A DNA stretch of 64,000 bases from [Mycobacterium] manitobense. Lineage in GTDB: Bacteria; Actinomycetota; Actinomycetes; Mycobacteriales; Mycobacteriaceae. Below, piece after piece: positions 17,532 to 26,440 of this stretch; position 1 is the stretch's first letter, and every line of letters starts with the position of its first letter. The notes beneath the pieces are model-generated. The model saw only the letters and a list, made by a program, of their open reading frames with translations, ran no database searches and was not told where the DNA came from. The position numbers were made by a program, and so were the translations under genes. The DNA is taken from assembly GCF_025821665.1 (NCBI RefSeq), contig NZ_JACKSJ010000085.1, positions 61,518-125,517 on the forward strand, read 5' to 3'.

Positions 17532-18768
17532 CCGCTGATGCTAGATCGCGATCGCCGTCGGCGTCGGTTAACCCGGAGTCTGCGAGGGCGACCGTGAGTT
17601 CGGCGATGGATCGCGGATCCTGCAGCCGCCCACCGTAGACGTCACGGAGCTGGCGGAGCCGGTAGCGCACCGTGGAGGGTGACACGTGGAGGTCGGCGGC
17701 GATCTCGTCGCGGCGGCCGTGATGCAGCAGCCATGAGCGCAGCGTGTCCGCGAGCCGGGCGACGGACGCAGCGGGCAGTCCGTGCAGGGGCGCCAGCGCG
17801 CGGGCCCGCAGGTCGGTCAATGCCTCGGAATCGGCACTGACCACGAGCTCCACAAGGATCTGGTCGGTGTCGAGTACGGCCGTTGATTGCGCAGGCTGGA
17901 ACTCAGCTGCACGCATGACGCGGCGAACCGAAGAGCGCGCCTGCATCCACGGGCGGACGGGCCCTACGACCGCGCCTGTCGCGCCGATCGATTCGAGGAA
18001 CGATGCCCGCGCCTTCCCGCCGACGGCGGAGACCAGGAACATCCGCATCCCGTGCGGCAGCTCGATCGCGTCGTCGGGCACCTCGAGGGTGCGCGAGTCG
18101 GCCGTGATGAGCCCGCCACTCTCGTGGTGCCGGTTCGGAAGTGCCACCGCGGTCAGCGTCTGCGACGGTGTCCAGGACGCCTCTTCCGCGGCCCGGCGCA
18201 GTTCGTCGGCCGACCCATCTCGCAGCAGAGCCCGCACGAGCCGCTCCCGGTGCCTCTCCCGCGCCAGGCCCAGTCGGGCGACTTCGTCGGCGTGGCCCGC
18301 GACGCCCGCTGCCGAGATCCGATCGAGGTAGGCGAACGACGTCTCGGCGAAGACGCTCACCTCGTCGCTTCCCACGCCGTGCCCGACGGCCAACGCCGAC
18401 CACTCGCGCCAGATCTCACGGACCCCGATTCGATAGGCCGCCAGCTGCACTTCGGTGGGCCGGCCCTGGCGCGCTTCCCGCCGGCCGAAACCGTAAGCGG
18501 TGTCGAGCACTTCCTGCATCGACGTCGCGGAGCTCTGGGGATCGGCCGCACCGCGCAGCTGTTCGATCAGCGCGGTCAGCAGTTGATCAGCAGATGCGTA
18601 GATCACCGGCCGCCACGACTCCTGCGCGGCCAGCGCGAATGCGGGCACCTCGGCGATCACCGCCTCTACCATCCTGTCGGTCAGCGCCGGCAGCCCGGCG
18701 CGCATCGCCTCCAGCGTCTGCGGTGGCAGTTGGGGAAGCCTCGCCGCGGCGGGCGGCACGTTCGACAT
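17515..18768 (-). CDS. PucR/CdaR-type transcriptional regulator
   Basis: A 417-residue regulator of the PucR family. The C-terminus carries the diagnostic helix-turn-helix HGRRDEIAADLHVSPSTVRY followed by RLRQLRDVYGGRL; the N-terminal region is a helical sensing domain with FGRREARQGRPTEVQLAAYR, the common regulator-associated domain. Start ATG 18768 (MSNVPPAAARLPQ) fits the family; an earlier in-frame start at 18819 exists. It is transcribed with the permease, so it likely controls uptake of the amine in response to it, and is divergent from the diiron oxygenase gene. Confidence 0.88.
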   Translation of the reverse strand: MSNVPPAAARLPQLPPQTLEAMRAGLPALTDRMVEAVIAEVPAFALAAQESWRPVIYASADQLLTALIEQLRGAADPQSSATSMQEVLDTAYGFGRREARQGRPTEVQLAAYRIGVREIWREWSALAVGHGVGSDEVSVFAETSFAYLDRISAAGVAGHADEVARLGLARERHRERLVRALLRDGSADELRRAAEEASWTPSQTLTAVALPNRHHESGGLITADSRTLEVPDDAIELPHGMRMFLVSAVGGKARASFLESIGATGAVVGPVRPWMQARSSVRRVMRAAEFQPAQSTAVLDTDQILVELVVSADSEALTDLRARALAPLHGLPAASVARLADTLRSWLLHHGRRDEIAADLHVSPSTVRYRLRQLRDVYGGRLQDPRSIAELTVALADSGLTDADGDRDLASAGGDHI

Positions 18769-18803
18769 AGTCCGCGATGATAGGCCGCGCGCAGGCATAC
18801 GAC

Positions 18804-18832
18804 TGTCCGGAGAGGACAAGTTCGTGCGGAAC
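18804..18832. promoter_or_regulatory. two small palindromes in a divergent promoter region
   Basis: TGTCC-N5-GGACA (18804-18818) is directly followed by GTTC-N5-GAAC (18820-18832) in the gap between the PucR gene and the AurF-like gene. They are candidate operators; no regulator is proven. Confidence 0.3.
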
Positions 18833-18947
18833 TTTGGCCCGTACGAGGCGAGAAACTGTCCGAAGAAGTCGCCATGATGGTGTGATCAGGTCGCGCGGCA
18901 TCCGCGTCGGCCTCGCGGACACTCCTCCGTCGTCGAAAGAGGACTTC

Positions 18948-19853
18948 ATGACTGCATCTGCTTCGCCCACCGCGCCCGGCCGGGAGGACTTCGCCCTTCG
19001 CCTGCTCAAGGGTTCGGCCAAGAAGTCATACGAGCCGATCGTCGACATCAATTGGGACGCTCCGCTTCCCGACGACAAGTACTTCCTGCCTCCGCAGATG
19101 TTGAGCCTGTACGGCACCCCGCTGTGGGAGCGCATGAGCGATCGGCAGCGCATCGACCTGTCCCGGCAGGAGTTCGTCAACTACATCTCCATGGGCATCT
19201 GGTTCGAGAACATGCTCAACCAGTCCCTGCTGCGCGCGATGATGCACACCTCCCCCACGTCGCACAGCACCTTCTACGAGCTCACGGAGTTGGGCGACGA
19301 GGCGCGCCACATGTTGATGTTCGGGAAGGCCATCGAACGGGTGGGCGTCGAACCGTTCTGGCCGACCAGGGGCGGCGCACGCAGGGTCAACACGATGGCG
19401 CTGATCTTCCGCGGACCGATGCTGTGGATCGGCGCCCTGGTCGGTGAGGAGCTCTTCGACGCGGTGCAACGCCAGATCCTCGACGACGCCGACGAAATTC
19501 AGCCGCTGGTTCAACGCGTGATGCGCATCCACGTCACCGAGGAAGCCCGGCACATCCAGTTCGCCCGCGACGGCATCCGCCGCGACGTCGGCGAGCTGTC
19601 ACGCGCGACGCGCCTGGCCATCTCCAATCTGCACGGCCTCGGAGCCTCGCTCTACTTCGGCCATTTCACCCGCCGCGCCCTCTACGACCGGATCGGCCTC
19701 GACGGGGGCGAGGCGCAACGCCAAGCCCGCGCCAACCCACAGTTCCACGCGACACTGCGAGCCGGGTTCGAGCCGCTGGCCGCATTCCTCGACGAGGTCG
19801 GTCTGATGGGTCCGATCGCCCGCCGCATGTGGGCGAGGTGCCACTTCCTGTGA
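18948..19853 (+). CDS. AurF-like diiron oxygenase
   Basis: A 301-residue ferritin-like helical protein of the AurF (p-aminobenzoate N-oxygenase)-like family. Iron-ligand motifs are visible: Glu in IWFENMLNQSLL, EARH in ELGDEARHMLMF, and EARH in VTEEARHIQFARD. Such enzymes use O2 at a non-haem diiron centre for N-oxygenation or other oxidations; the substrate here is unknown. Start ATG 18948 has AAAGAGGA about 5 bases before it. The stop overlaps the DUF4873 gene as GTGA, so translation is coupled. Confidence 0.85.
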   Translation: MTASASPTAPGREDFALRLLKGSAKKSYEPIVDINWDAPLPDDKYFLPPQMLSLYGTPLWERMSDRQRIDLSRQEFVNYISMGIWFENMLNQSLLRAMMHTSPTSHSTFYELTELGDEARHMLMFGKAIERVGVEPFWPTRGGARRVNTMALIFRGPMLWIGALVGEELFDAVQRQILDDADEIQPLVQRVMRIHVTEEARHIQFARDGIRRDVGELSRATRLAISNLHGLGASLYFGHFTRRALYDRIGLDGGEAQRQARANPQFHATLRAGFEPLAAFLDEVGLMGPIARRMWARCHFL

Positions 19854-20131
19854 CCATCGGATCCGACGACGGCGTCTACGACGGGCCGGCCAGTCTCGTG
19901 GTCGGCGAGAAGCGCCATCCCGTCCGCATCCGTGCCACCGGACATCTCAACCCGTTCGACGGTCACTACCACTGGCAGGGCACCGTGCTCGACGCACCGG
20001 CTCAGATCAAGGCCGGTGGAGCGGTCGTGCTGTGCGTCGGCGATCGTGACGCCACCGCACGACTGGTCGAGCACACCGCCGCCGGGGACCTCATGATCAG
20101 CGGCACGGGCCGTCCGCCGTTCTGGCCGTGA
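19850..20131 (+). CDS. DUF4873 protein
   Basis: A 93-residue beta-rich protein resembling DUF4873: DDGVYDGPASLVVGEKRHPV, then GHLNPFDGHYHWQGTVLDAP, and a C-terminal ISGTGRPPFW. In actinobacteria this domain is also found fused to flavin monooxygenases, where its role is not established. Start GTG 19850 overlaps the AurF-like stop by four bases (GTGA), with GAGGTG about 10 bases upstream. Tight coupling suggests it acts with the diiron enzyme, perhaps as a lid or a scaffold; this is inference. Confidence 0.75.
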   Translation: MTIGSDDGVYDGPASLVVGEKRHPVRIRATGHLNPFDGHYHWQGTVLDAPAQIKAGGAVVLCVGDRDATARLVEHTAAGDLMISGTGRPPFWP

Positions 20132-20141
20132 CCCTTGCAGG

Positions 20142-20810
20142 TCAGATCTCGCCGAGGAATGCACGCAGCTCGTCGGCGACGTCCGCAGCAGCTTCGACGT
20201 CGAGCACGGACATCGGGCGCCGGCCGGCGAGCCAGCGGACCATATCGGCTGCCGACCCCGTCAGGACGGCGATGGGCTGATCGGCAGCCCCGAATGACCA
20301 CTCTTGATTCTCGTTGGTTCGCAACATGATCCTGGCGGAGGGCAGTCGCTTGGCGTGATACCGAACCAACGACGGGATTGCTCTGGCGAGGTGAACCGGA
20401 GAGCCGTGAGGGAGCCCGTTGGCCTCGGCGAGGTCGTCGTGGTGCATCCAGACTTCGAAGAGGGTGGACGCAGCGACCGGCGGCGCCACGAGAAGACGCG
20501 GACACCGCCGACGGAGACGTCCGATCACCGCCCGATAGCCGTCCCGCCGCTCCCGCTGGATGACCCCCTTCACAAACTGCGGCTTGGGATGCAACTGGAC
20601 TCCTCGCGCAGCCAGCGCTCGGACCCCGAAGGCGAGCGTTCCTGCCGCGCGGTCTGCCGCGACGACGTGCGCCGCGAGGTCGAACGCAGTCCAGGCCCCG
20701 CATGCGGTTTCGGCATCGGGACCGACGGACTCCAGCGAGTCAGCCAGCATGGCGCGCTCAGCGTCCACATCGTCGCCGATCCTGATGCCTTCTGCGCCTC
20801 GACTCACCAT
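20142..20810 (-). CDS. maleylpyruvate-isomerase-like (TIGR03083/DinB-fold) protein
   Basis: A 222-residue actinobacterial protein of the mycothiol-dependent maleylpyruvate isomerase-like group, a DinB-type four-helix bundle. Features are the N-terminal ERAMLADSLESVGPDAETAC, then AWTAFDLAAHVVAADRAAG (His of the metal-binding helix) and FEVWMHHDDLAEANGL, which supplies two further His ligands. Members may be mycothiol S-transferases. Start ATG 20810 is chosen because GGAG lies 6 bases before it; ATG 20816 directly abuts the GGAG. The divergent neighbour is a flavin monooxygenase, with three direct repeats between them. Confidence 0.8.
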   Translation of the reverse strand: MVSRGAEGIRIGDDVDAERAMLADSLESVGPDAETACGAWTAFDLAAHVVAADRAAGTLAFGVRALAARGVQLHPKPQFVKGVIQRERRDGYRAVIGRLRRRCPRLLVAPPVAASTLFEVWMHHDDLAEANGLPHGSPVHLARAIPSLVRYHAKRLPSARIMLRTNENQEWSFGAADQPIAVLTGSAADMVRWLAGRRPMSVLDVEAAADVADELRAFLGEI

Positions 20811-20825
20811 GAACATCTCCTTCGA

Positions 20826-20882
20826 CTTAGAGTCTTCTTATACTACCTTAGAGTTGTCTTATCTTTCTTAGAGTTGTGTTAG
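20826..20882. repeat. three direct repeats in a divergent promoter region
   Basis: Three 16-base units, CTTAGAGTCTTCTTAT (20826), CTTAGAGTTGTCTTAT (20847) and CTTAGAGTTGTGTTAG (20867), are spaced 21 and 20 bases apart, two helical turns, so all lie on one face of the DNA. The stretch is strikingly AT-rich. It lies between the divergent maleylpyruvate-isomerase-like gene and the flavin monooxygenase gene and looks like a multi-site operator. Confidence 0.75.
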
Positions 20883-20920
20883 CGTCGCTGATCGGGTGAA
20901 CCGGGGAGGCGGAGAGCGAC

Positions 20921-22291
20921 GTGACTGACCAAGTTGTGGTCCTCGGCGGGGGAATCGCCGGATTGCTCAGTGCTGCCGCGGTGGCCGGCGAATCTGACGA
21001 GGTCACTGTTGTGGAGCGAGACCAGTTGCCCGACAGCCCTATCGGTCGACGTGGCATACCTCAGGGACCGCACCTGCACAGCGTGCTGGCTCGCGGGTGG
21101 CAGGTGATCGAGGATCTGCTGCCGGGCTACCGCGCGGACCTCGCCGCCGCCGGCGCGGTAATGCTCGACGACGAAAGCTTCGGCACCCGGGTGCACATGC
21201 AGAACGGCCCGTACACCTTCAACCGCACCGATCCGATATCGGATCCTGCCGCGCTGGCTGTGTACCTGGCGACCCGCCCCATGGTCGAGTTCCAGTTACG
21301 CCGGCGGGTCGCCGCGCTCCCCAACGTGACCGTCAGGGACGGACATGACATCTGCGATCTTGTTGCGGCACAACCCCACCGAATCACCGGCGTCACCGTC
21401 CGCGACCGGCGCAGCGGCGCAGGCAGCACCCTGATGGCCGATCTCGTCGTCGACGCCACCGGGCGCGCATCTCGCACACCCCTACTGCTCGAGAACCTCG
21501 GCTACACCCGTCCGCCTCACCGGTCCTTCACCGTCCGGGGCGTGTACTACAGCCAGCAGATCACGATCCCGGACCAGGACACCTTCCCCGAACGGCTGAT
21601 CCTGGTCCTTCCGCAGGGCAGCACCGGCCGCGGCGGGCTCGTCGCCGGCGAGAACAACACCTGGACGCTGACCGCCGCCGGACGCGCTCACGATGGGCTC
21701 GCGGCGCCGTCGTCATTCGCCGACATGCTCGCCCTCGCTGCGCGATTCGTACCACCGCACATCCTGCCGGCACTGCAGCGAGCACGCCCGCTGACCGACG
21801 TGGCGGTCTACCGCTATCCCGGTGGCATGTGGCACCGCTACGACCAGCAGGCCCACCATCCCGATGGTCTGCTCGTCGTGGGCGACGCGCTGTGCTGTCT
21901 GGATCCGATCTTCGGCCAGGGCATCACGCTGGCGGCGTTGCACGCTGCTGCGTTGCGCACCGAGTTGCGCGGCGGCACATCTGTCCGGCCCGAGCGCTTT
22001 CACCGCTCACTCGCCTCTGTCATCGCGCCGGTGTGGGCGGCGAATCAACCGGCCGGTCGGACTCCGGCGCGCAGTGCGAGACTCGGGATGCAGCGGCGGG
22101 TCATCGAGTGGAGTCGGCGAAAGATTCTCGAATCGGCGGACGACATCGTCGTGACCGAGCGGCTCTACCGCGTGGGGAACATGATCGACCCACCACAGCG
22201 CCTCCTCGAGCCGGCTCTCCTCGCGCGGGTGGCGGCCCACCACACCCGGCGACCATGGATCCGCCTGCGTCGCGGCGGATCATTCGCGTAA
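20921..22291 (+). CDS. FAD-dependent monooxygenase / epoxidase-like flavoprotein
   Basis: A 456-residue flavoprotein of the group A monooxygenase/geranylgeranyl-reductase superfamily. The N-terminus has the FAD-binding VVVLGGGIAGLLSAAAVAGE with E in VVERD, a mid-region ADLVVDATGRAS, and the second FAD motif GDALCCLDPIFGQGITLAAL. It would use NAD(P)H and O2 to hydroxylate or epoxidise a hydrophobic compound. The GTG start at 20921 lies 39 bases after the triple repeat. There is no obvious partner in the same strand downstream. Confidence 0.88.
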   Translation: MTDQVVVLGGGIAGLLSAAAVAGESDEVTVVERDQLPDSPIGRRGIPQGPHLHSVLARGWQVIEDLLPGYRADLAAAGAVMLDDESFGTRVHMQNGPYTFNRTDPISDPAALAVYLATRPMVEFQLRRRVAALPNVTVRDGHDICDLVAAQPHRITGVTVRDRRSGAGSTLMADLVVDATGRASRTPLLLENLGYTRPPHRSFTVRGVYYSQQITIPDQDTFPERLILVLPQGSTGRGGLVAGENNTWTLTAAGRAHDGLAAPSSFADMLALAARFVPPHILPALQRARPLTDVAVYRYPGGMWHRYDQQAHHPDGLLVVGDALCCLDPIFGQGITLAALHAAALRTELRGGTSVRPERFHRSLASVIAPVWAANQPAGRTPARSARLGMQRRVIEWSRRKILESADDIVVTERLYRVGNMIDPPQRLLEPALLARVAAHHTRRPWIRLRRGGSFA

Positions 22292-22518
22292 CGCTTCGGC
22301 GTCCACGTCAGCTCGGCCGGAATATCGGCACTAGGTATCGGTGTGCAGATCTGCGGTCAATTGTCCCGATCGGTGAGCGCAATTTGTGTCTGACGGCCGC
22401 GGCGACGTCGGAGGCGACAGCAGAAAGGGCCCCTGTGCATATAGCGCACGCAATTCGGTAGGCTCGATCAAGTCAGTCGAGACGATGAATTCTGCAAGGT
22501 CAGGAGCAGCGCGCGCGG

Positions 22519-23064
22519 ATGGACACTGAACGCGAAGAGTATTGGCGTGTAACTGAATACGTGCTCGATCTCAGTAGCGATCTGATTCTTCGACGTGAAA
22601 TCGCGATGCGCACCCGTTTTGCGCTTCTCGCGACATTCTGCCCAGAAGTGCTCCTTCGAGTCATCAATAACATCGGTGCCGTGGGTTGCATTCAGCTTGA
22701 CGAGACATATGACCTCAATGTGTCCGGTCAGCCGGGAGTTGTTCGTCTCCTCCAGCCGTTCGATCTTCTTCCGGGTGCCGATTCTGCTGATTCGTTGATC
22801 GAGGCGCTCGAGGAAACTGCGCTTGCGCTCCGGCGTGTGTCCGGCGCGACCGGTGACCGGGTGCGCGGCCTGCCCGCCGCGGCCATGAAATCTCCGAGCA
22901 CCGAGGTGTTGCAGAGCATGATGCCGGTGGTCGCATCGTTGATCAGCACTTGTGTGTCGCTCGAGCCGTTGTCTGCGTTCTCCGCGCCGGCCTTGGAGGC
23001 GAAGCTGGCAATCGTCCTCGGGTTCATCCGCTGCCGGCACGTGTCCCTGGTCGACGTCGATTAG
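22519..23064 (+). CDS. hypothetical protein, unrecognised
   Basis: A 181-residue predicted soluble protein with no family recognised. The N-terminus is charged and helical (MDTEREEYWRVTEYVLDLSS); the middle has FALLATFCPEVLLRVINNIG and the C-terminus is hydrophobic (MMPVVASLISTCVSLEPLSA). The first ~200 bases are visibly less GC-rich than the surroundings, hinting at acquired DNA. AGGAG lies about 12 bases before ATG 22519. An open frame also runs on the other strand, but its product is His/Arg-rich and looks like antisense shadow. Moderate confidence that it is a gene. Confidence 0.55.
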   Translation: MDTEREEYWRVTEYVLDLSSDLILRREIAMRTRFALLATFCPEVLLRVINNIGAVGCIQLDETYDLNVSGQPGVVRLLQPFDLLPGADSADSLIEALEETALALRRVSGATGDRVRGLPAAAMKSPSTEVLQSMMPVVASLISTCVSLEPLSAFSAPALEAKLAIVLGFIRCRHVSLVDVD

Positions 23065-23095
23065 GAGCCACGGCTCCCGCCCGGTGGCCGAGAGC

Positions 23096-23449
23096 TCAGT
23101 CGAGGTAGGTGCCGTGCCCTTCACGCACCAACGCGCCGTCGAAGACCAGGACTTCGTTGACGAGTCCGCCGCGCTGATTGCGGTAGTTGATCACCAGCAG
23201 CGATTCCCCGCGATACACACCGAGGATCTCGAAGTGCAGGTCCGCCATGCCGGCCAACGCCGTCGTCCAGTATTCGCGCAAACCCTGCTTCCCGCGGACC
23301 ACACCCCCGCTGCCCGGCACCACTCGCGCGGCGATCGGAGAGGTGAACAGCACATCGTCGTGAAAGTGCGCCAGCACCGCCTCGACGTCGTGCGCATTCC
23401 ACGCAAGCACCCACTCTTCGGCGAACGCTTGCGGATCCGGTGTGGACAT
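23096..23449 (-). CDS. SnoaL-like NTF2-fold protein
   Basis: A 117-residue protein: FAEEWVLAWNAHDVEAVLAH, then FHDDVLFTSPIAAR, RGKQGLREYWTTAL and a closing GALVREGHGTYL are typical of SnoaL-like/DUF4440 domains, a cone-shaped fold used for small-molecule binding, isomerisation or hydrolysis. Start ATG 23449 has GGAGG 8 bases upstream. A small GC hairpin (23064-23077) lies between its stop and the convergent orphan gene. Specific function unknown. Confidence 0.82.
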   Translation of the reverse strand: MSTPDPQAFAEEWVLAWNAHDVEAVLAHFHDDVLFTSPIAARVVPGSGGVVRGKQGLREYWTTALAGMADLHFEILGVYRGESLLVINYRNQRGGLVNEVLVFDGALVREGHGTYLD

Positions 23450-23540
23450 CGGCACAACCTCCAGGCATCAGCGGCGACACAGTGATCAGGACCATTGTCC
23501 CGTGTGCTTTTCGCGCACCCAGAACGATGCCCGAATCAGG

Positions 23541-24599
23541 TCACTTCTCGTCGAGCAAACGCACCGCGACGGCATGGTCGATCACAGTTGCCTCGACCAC
23601 GATGGGCGTGGTCGGCGTTGTGCGAGCGCGTAATACGCATTCGGCTACAGGAGCGACCAGATGGCTCCGGATGGTCCTGCGTAACCCGCGGGCACCGTAG
23701 ATCGGATCGAACCCGCAGTCCTGCAGAAACTCCATCACCGGATAGTCGACACGGAGTTCGACATGTTCACGGGCCAGTCGCGCGCTGAAGAGGCCCACTT
23801 CACGAACGGTGACCTTCCGGGCCGTCGATGCGTCGAAGGGCGCCATGACGACCGTCTCATCGATCCGGTTGAGGAACTCCGGGTCGAAGAACTCCTCTAC
23901 GGCGGCGCTCACCAGACCGTGTGCCCGGGCGACCGGATCGGTTGGCGACGCCGCGAATACCCGTAGTCGTCGCCATCTCGGCGACCATCGGGAGGTTCGC
24001 TGTGCCGCTGCGACGTCCTTGGATCCCAGATTGGACGTCATGAAGACGTAGCTGTTGCGGAAGGAGATCCGGTCGCGGCCGTTGGCGAGCCGGAGCTCTC
24101 CGCTGTCGAGCACGTGCAGCAGGGCGCGGATCACCGTGCGGTCGGCCTTCTCGACTTCGTCGAAGAGCACGATGCCCGGTGTGTACGGGTCACCCTCGAT
24201 CTTGTTCTTGTCGAAAAGGGTGAAGGACTCCTTACTGCCCGCGTATCCCGGTGGGGCGCCGGAGAAGGACGCCGCGTAGTGCTCCTGGGCCAGGGCCGCC
24301 ATGTCGATTCGGCAGAGATCGTCTGGTCCCGTGCGGATCTCGGCGGCGATCTGGCGAACAAGTTCTGTCTTGCCGACCCCGGTCGGCCCGACGAGCAATA
24401 CGCTCGCCAACGGCCGACCGGGATCAGCGACACCGGCATGTGCGATCGACAGCGCCCGGGCAGCGGCACTCACCGCCTTCGGTTGACCGATTATCCGTTG
24501 CCCCAATCGGGCGACGAAGGCATCGTGGTCGAACACGGCCGACGACTTCACGGCGACGTTGTTTGTGCGCTGCGTTGTCGCGTTCTGGTCGTGATACAT
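23541..24599 (-). CDS. amiB: AAA+ ATPase, AmiB-like (ClpB-type)
   Basis: A 352-residue single-domain AAA+ ATPase of the AAA_2 (ClpA/B second-domain) type. Walker A is GPTGVGKTEL near residue 70 and Walker B is GIVLFDEVEKAD; the sensor SNLG and C-terminal Arg in GARGLRRTI are present. In Pseudomonas aeruginosa AmiB is the chaperone-like ATPase encoded with the aliphatic amidase, and the position here directly after amiE supports that identity. Start ATG 24599 lies 29 bases after the amiE stop; ribosome-binding sequence is weak, and an in-frame GTG lies further upstream. Its exact role in amide use is not known. Confidence 0.82.
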   Translation of the reverse strand: MYHDQNATTQRTNNVAVKSSAVFDHDAFVARLGQRIIGQPKAVSAAARALSIAHAGVADPGRPLASVLLVGPTGVGKTELVRQIAAEIRTGPDDLCRIDMAALAQEHYAASFSGAPPGYAGSKESFTLFDKNKIEGDPYTPGIVLFDEVEKADRTVIRALLHVLDSGELRLANGRDRISFRNSYVFMTSNLGSKDVAAAQRTSRWSPRWRRLRVFAASPTDPVARAHGLVSAAVEEFFDPEFLNRIDETVVMAPFDASTARKVTVREVGLFSARLAREHVELRVDYPVMEFLQDCGFDPIYGARGLRRTIRSHLVAPVAECVLRARTTPTTPIVVEATVIDHAVAVRLLDEK

Positions 24600-24627
24600 G
24601 TCGGTGAGGTACGGCACGTCGATTCTC

Positions 24628-25665
24628 TTACGCCTCGACGTTTTGCTCGACGGGGAGATTGCCCACTCGACAGTCCGCGACACCCACGGTGTCTCGCGTG
24701 ATCGACTCGACGACTTCCTGCGCTTTCTGCGCGTCGGTCACCCACAGCTTGTAGAACTCGAACGGGCAGTCGGCGACGCCCTTGTCGCCGTCGCCGGCCG
24801 CGTGCACGCCCGAGTAGCCCCGATGCAGCAGCTTGAAGAGGTGGTTCTGGGACTGATCGTTCTGGCGGGCGTCGCGGATGGCCGACAGCGAGAGCTGCGC
24901 GAACTGAATCCCATACTCTTCCTCGCCCGTCTCGCCGAGGGTGCGGCCGTCGAACCCGATGATCGCGGAGTGTCCGAAGTAGGAGTACACCCCGTCGAAT
25001 CCCGCGGCATTCGCCACGGCGACGTAGGTGTTGTTCGCCCACGCCATCGCTTTGGCCATGAGGACCTGCTGATCCTTGGCGGGATACATGTAGCCCTGGC
25101 ACCGCACGATCAGTTCGGCGCCCTTCATCGCGCAGTCCCGCCAGATCTCGGGGTAGTTGCCGTCGTCGCAGATGATCAGCGAGATCTTCATCCCCTTCGG
25201 GCCCTGCGAAACATAGGTGGTGTCGCCCGGATACCAGCCCTCGATCGGGCACCAGGGCAGGATCTTCCGGTACTTCTGCACGATCTCACCGGTGTCGTCG
25301 ATGAGCACGAGGGTGTTGTACGGCGGCTTGTTCGGATGATCCTCGTGGCGCTCACCGGTGATGGAGAAGACGCCCCACGTCTTGGCCTCACGGCACGCTG
25401 CAGCGAAGATGTCGGTCTCGTCTCCGGGGATCGACGCCGCGGTGGCGTACATCTCCTCGGGGTCGTACATGATCCCCTGAGTCGAGTACTCGGGGAAGAC
25501 CACGAGATCCATACCCGGCAGGCCGGACTTCATCCCGACCACCATGTCCGCGATCTTGCGGGCGTTGTCGAGTACCTCCTCCCTGGTGTGCAGCCGGGGC
25601 ATCTTGTAGTTGACGACGGCTACGCCGACCGTGTCCGGACTGGATGAGATGTCACCGTGACGCAT
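24628..25665 (-). CDS. amiE: aliphatic amidase
   Basis: A 345-residue nitrilase-superfamily amidase that hydrolyses short aliphatic amides such as acetamide to the acid and ammonia. The catalytic triad falls exactly where it does in the Pseudomonas enzyme: Glu59 (VVFPEYS), Lys134 (KYRKILP) and Cys166 ([10 protein letters not shown]). The N-terminus [20 protein letters not shown] is diagnostic. Start ATG 25665 has GGAG 6 bases upstream. It lies between the amide channel gene amiS and the ATPase gene amiB. Overall length matches the family. Likely inducible, as the ami operons of Pseudomonas and Mycobacterium are. Confidence 0.97.
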   Translation of the reverse strand: MRHGDISSSPDTVGVAVVNYKMPRLHTREEVLDNARKIADMVVGMKSGLPGMDLVVFPEYSTQGIMYDPEEMYATAASIPGDETDIFAAACREAKTWGVFSITGERHEDHPNKPPYNTLVLIDDTGEIVQKYRKILPWCPIEGWYPGDTTYVSQGPKGMKISLIICDDGNYPEIWRDCAMKGAELIVRCQGYMYPAKDQQVLMAKAMAWANNTYVAVANAAGFDGVYSYFGHSAIIGFDGRTLGETGEEEYGIQFAQLSLSAIRDARQNDQSQNHLFKLLHRGYSGVHAAGDGDKGVADCPFEFYKLWVTDAQKAQEVVESITRDTVGVADCRVGNLPVEQNVEA

Positions 25666-25726
25666 GTTGAGCTCCTCGATTGATCGATTTGGATGAAATA
25701 GGTTGCAGCAGAACAAATCAGGTGGA

Positions 25727-26347
25727 TCAGTTGTAGACCGGCCGGGCCCTGACCCCGGACACCCTGCCCGGCGAGCTGAGTAGCCGTGCGACCACCAGCA
25801 AGGCCGCCAACAGCACCGCCGTGGCGACGGCGGTCAGGGCTGAACTGCGGTAGTGACCGGTGAGCATCAGGAACGCCGGGATCGAGCACGTCGGAATGCT
25901 CAGCAGCGTCACCGACCAGCCGGTGAAACGGTTGAGGTCTTCACGACCCAGACCGAGAACCAGGAAGAACAGGGTCCACAGCGCCGCCCAGGAGAGCCAG
26001 ATGACCCCGAACACCGGGTCATGCGAGCTGAACGACAGAACCGCATACGCCACAGCGGCCATCGCGACGAAGAGGCTGAACCAGCCGACGCCCTGCGGTT
26101 CGAGGCCGGCGAGATTGACGATGCCGACGTAGAGATAGGTGAAGCCGAACAGGTAGAGACCCGAGGCGGACAACGTAGTGGCAGCATCGCCGTTCGCCTG
26201 CAACAACATTGCCGTAGGGATCACGCACTGGAGTGCGCCGACGAACAGGTTGAACACAGCTGCCGACCGTGGCGGTATACGCCCCAGGAGCATCAAGCCG
26301 TTGATGAGAAGTACCGCGCCGACGTACAGCAACCCGACACTGCTCAC
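25727..26347 (-). CDS. amiS: AmiS/UreI-family amide channel
   Basis: A 206-residue integral membrane protein with about six or seven spans, of the AmiS/UreI family that conducts urea or short amides across the membrane. It opens [20 protein letters not shown] and continues [20 protein letters not shown], both typical; [20 protein letters not shown] is the conserved central segment. Start GTG 26347 has AGGAGG 8 bases upstream. It is the first gene of the amiS-amiE-amiB run, whose upstream region holds a strong inverted repeat at 26365-26391. Confidence 0.93.
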   Translation of the reverse strand: MSSVGLLYVGAVLLINGLMLLGRIPPRSAAVFNLFVGALQCVIPTAMLLQANGDAATTLSASGLYLFGFTYLYVGIVNLAGLEPQGVGWFSLFVAMAAVAYAVLSFSSHDPVFGVIWLSWAALWTLFFLVLGLGREDLNRFTGWSVTLLSIPTCSIPAFLMLTGHYRSSALTAVATAVLLAALLVVARLLSSPGRVSGVRARPVYN

Positions 26348-26364
26348 GATGTCACCTCCTTCAG

Positions 26365-26391
26365 TTCCAGATGGAATATCTCCATTTGAAA
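26365..26391. promoter_or_regulatory. inverted repeat upstream of amiS (candidate ami operator)
   Basis: TTCCAGATGGA and TCCATTTGAAA form an imperfect inverted repeat with a short ATATC centre, 18 bases before the amiS start. A third copy of the half-site (TTTCAGATGGAAA, minus strand) lies at 27561-27573 in front of amiC and the MarR gene. The position overlaps the likely amiS promoter. Confidence 0.6.
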
Positions 26392-26440
26392 CTAAGTGAC
26401 GGACAGCACACTGTCAACGGCGATGTGATGCGCGCCGGCC

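Noticed and set aside
22468..23124. Long open frame on the minus strand opposite the orphan gene.
   Set aside because: The product is His/Arg/Gln-rich without hydrophobic pattern, typical of antisense shadow of a GC-rich gene.
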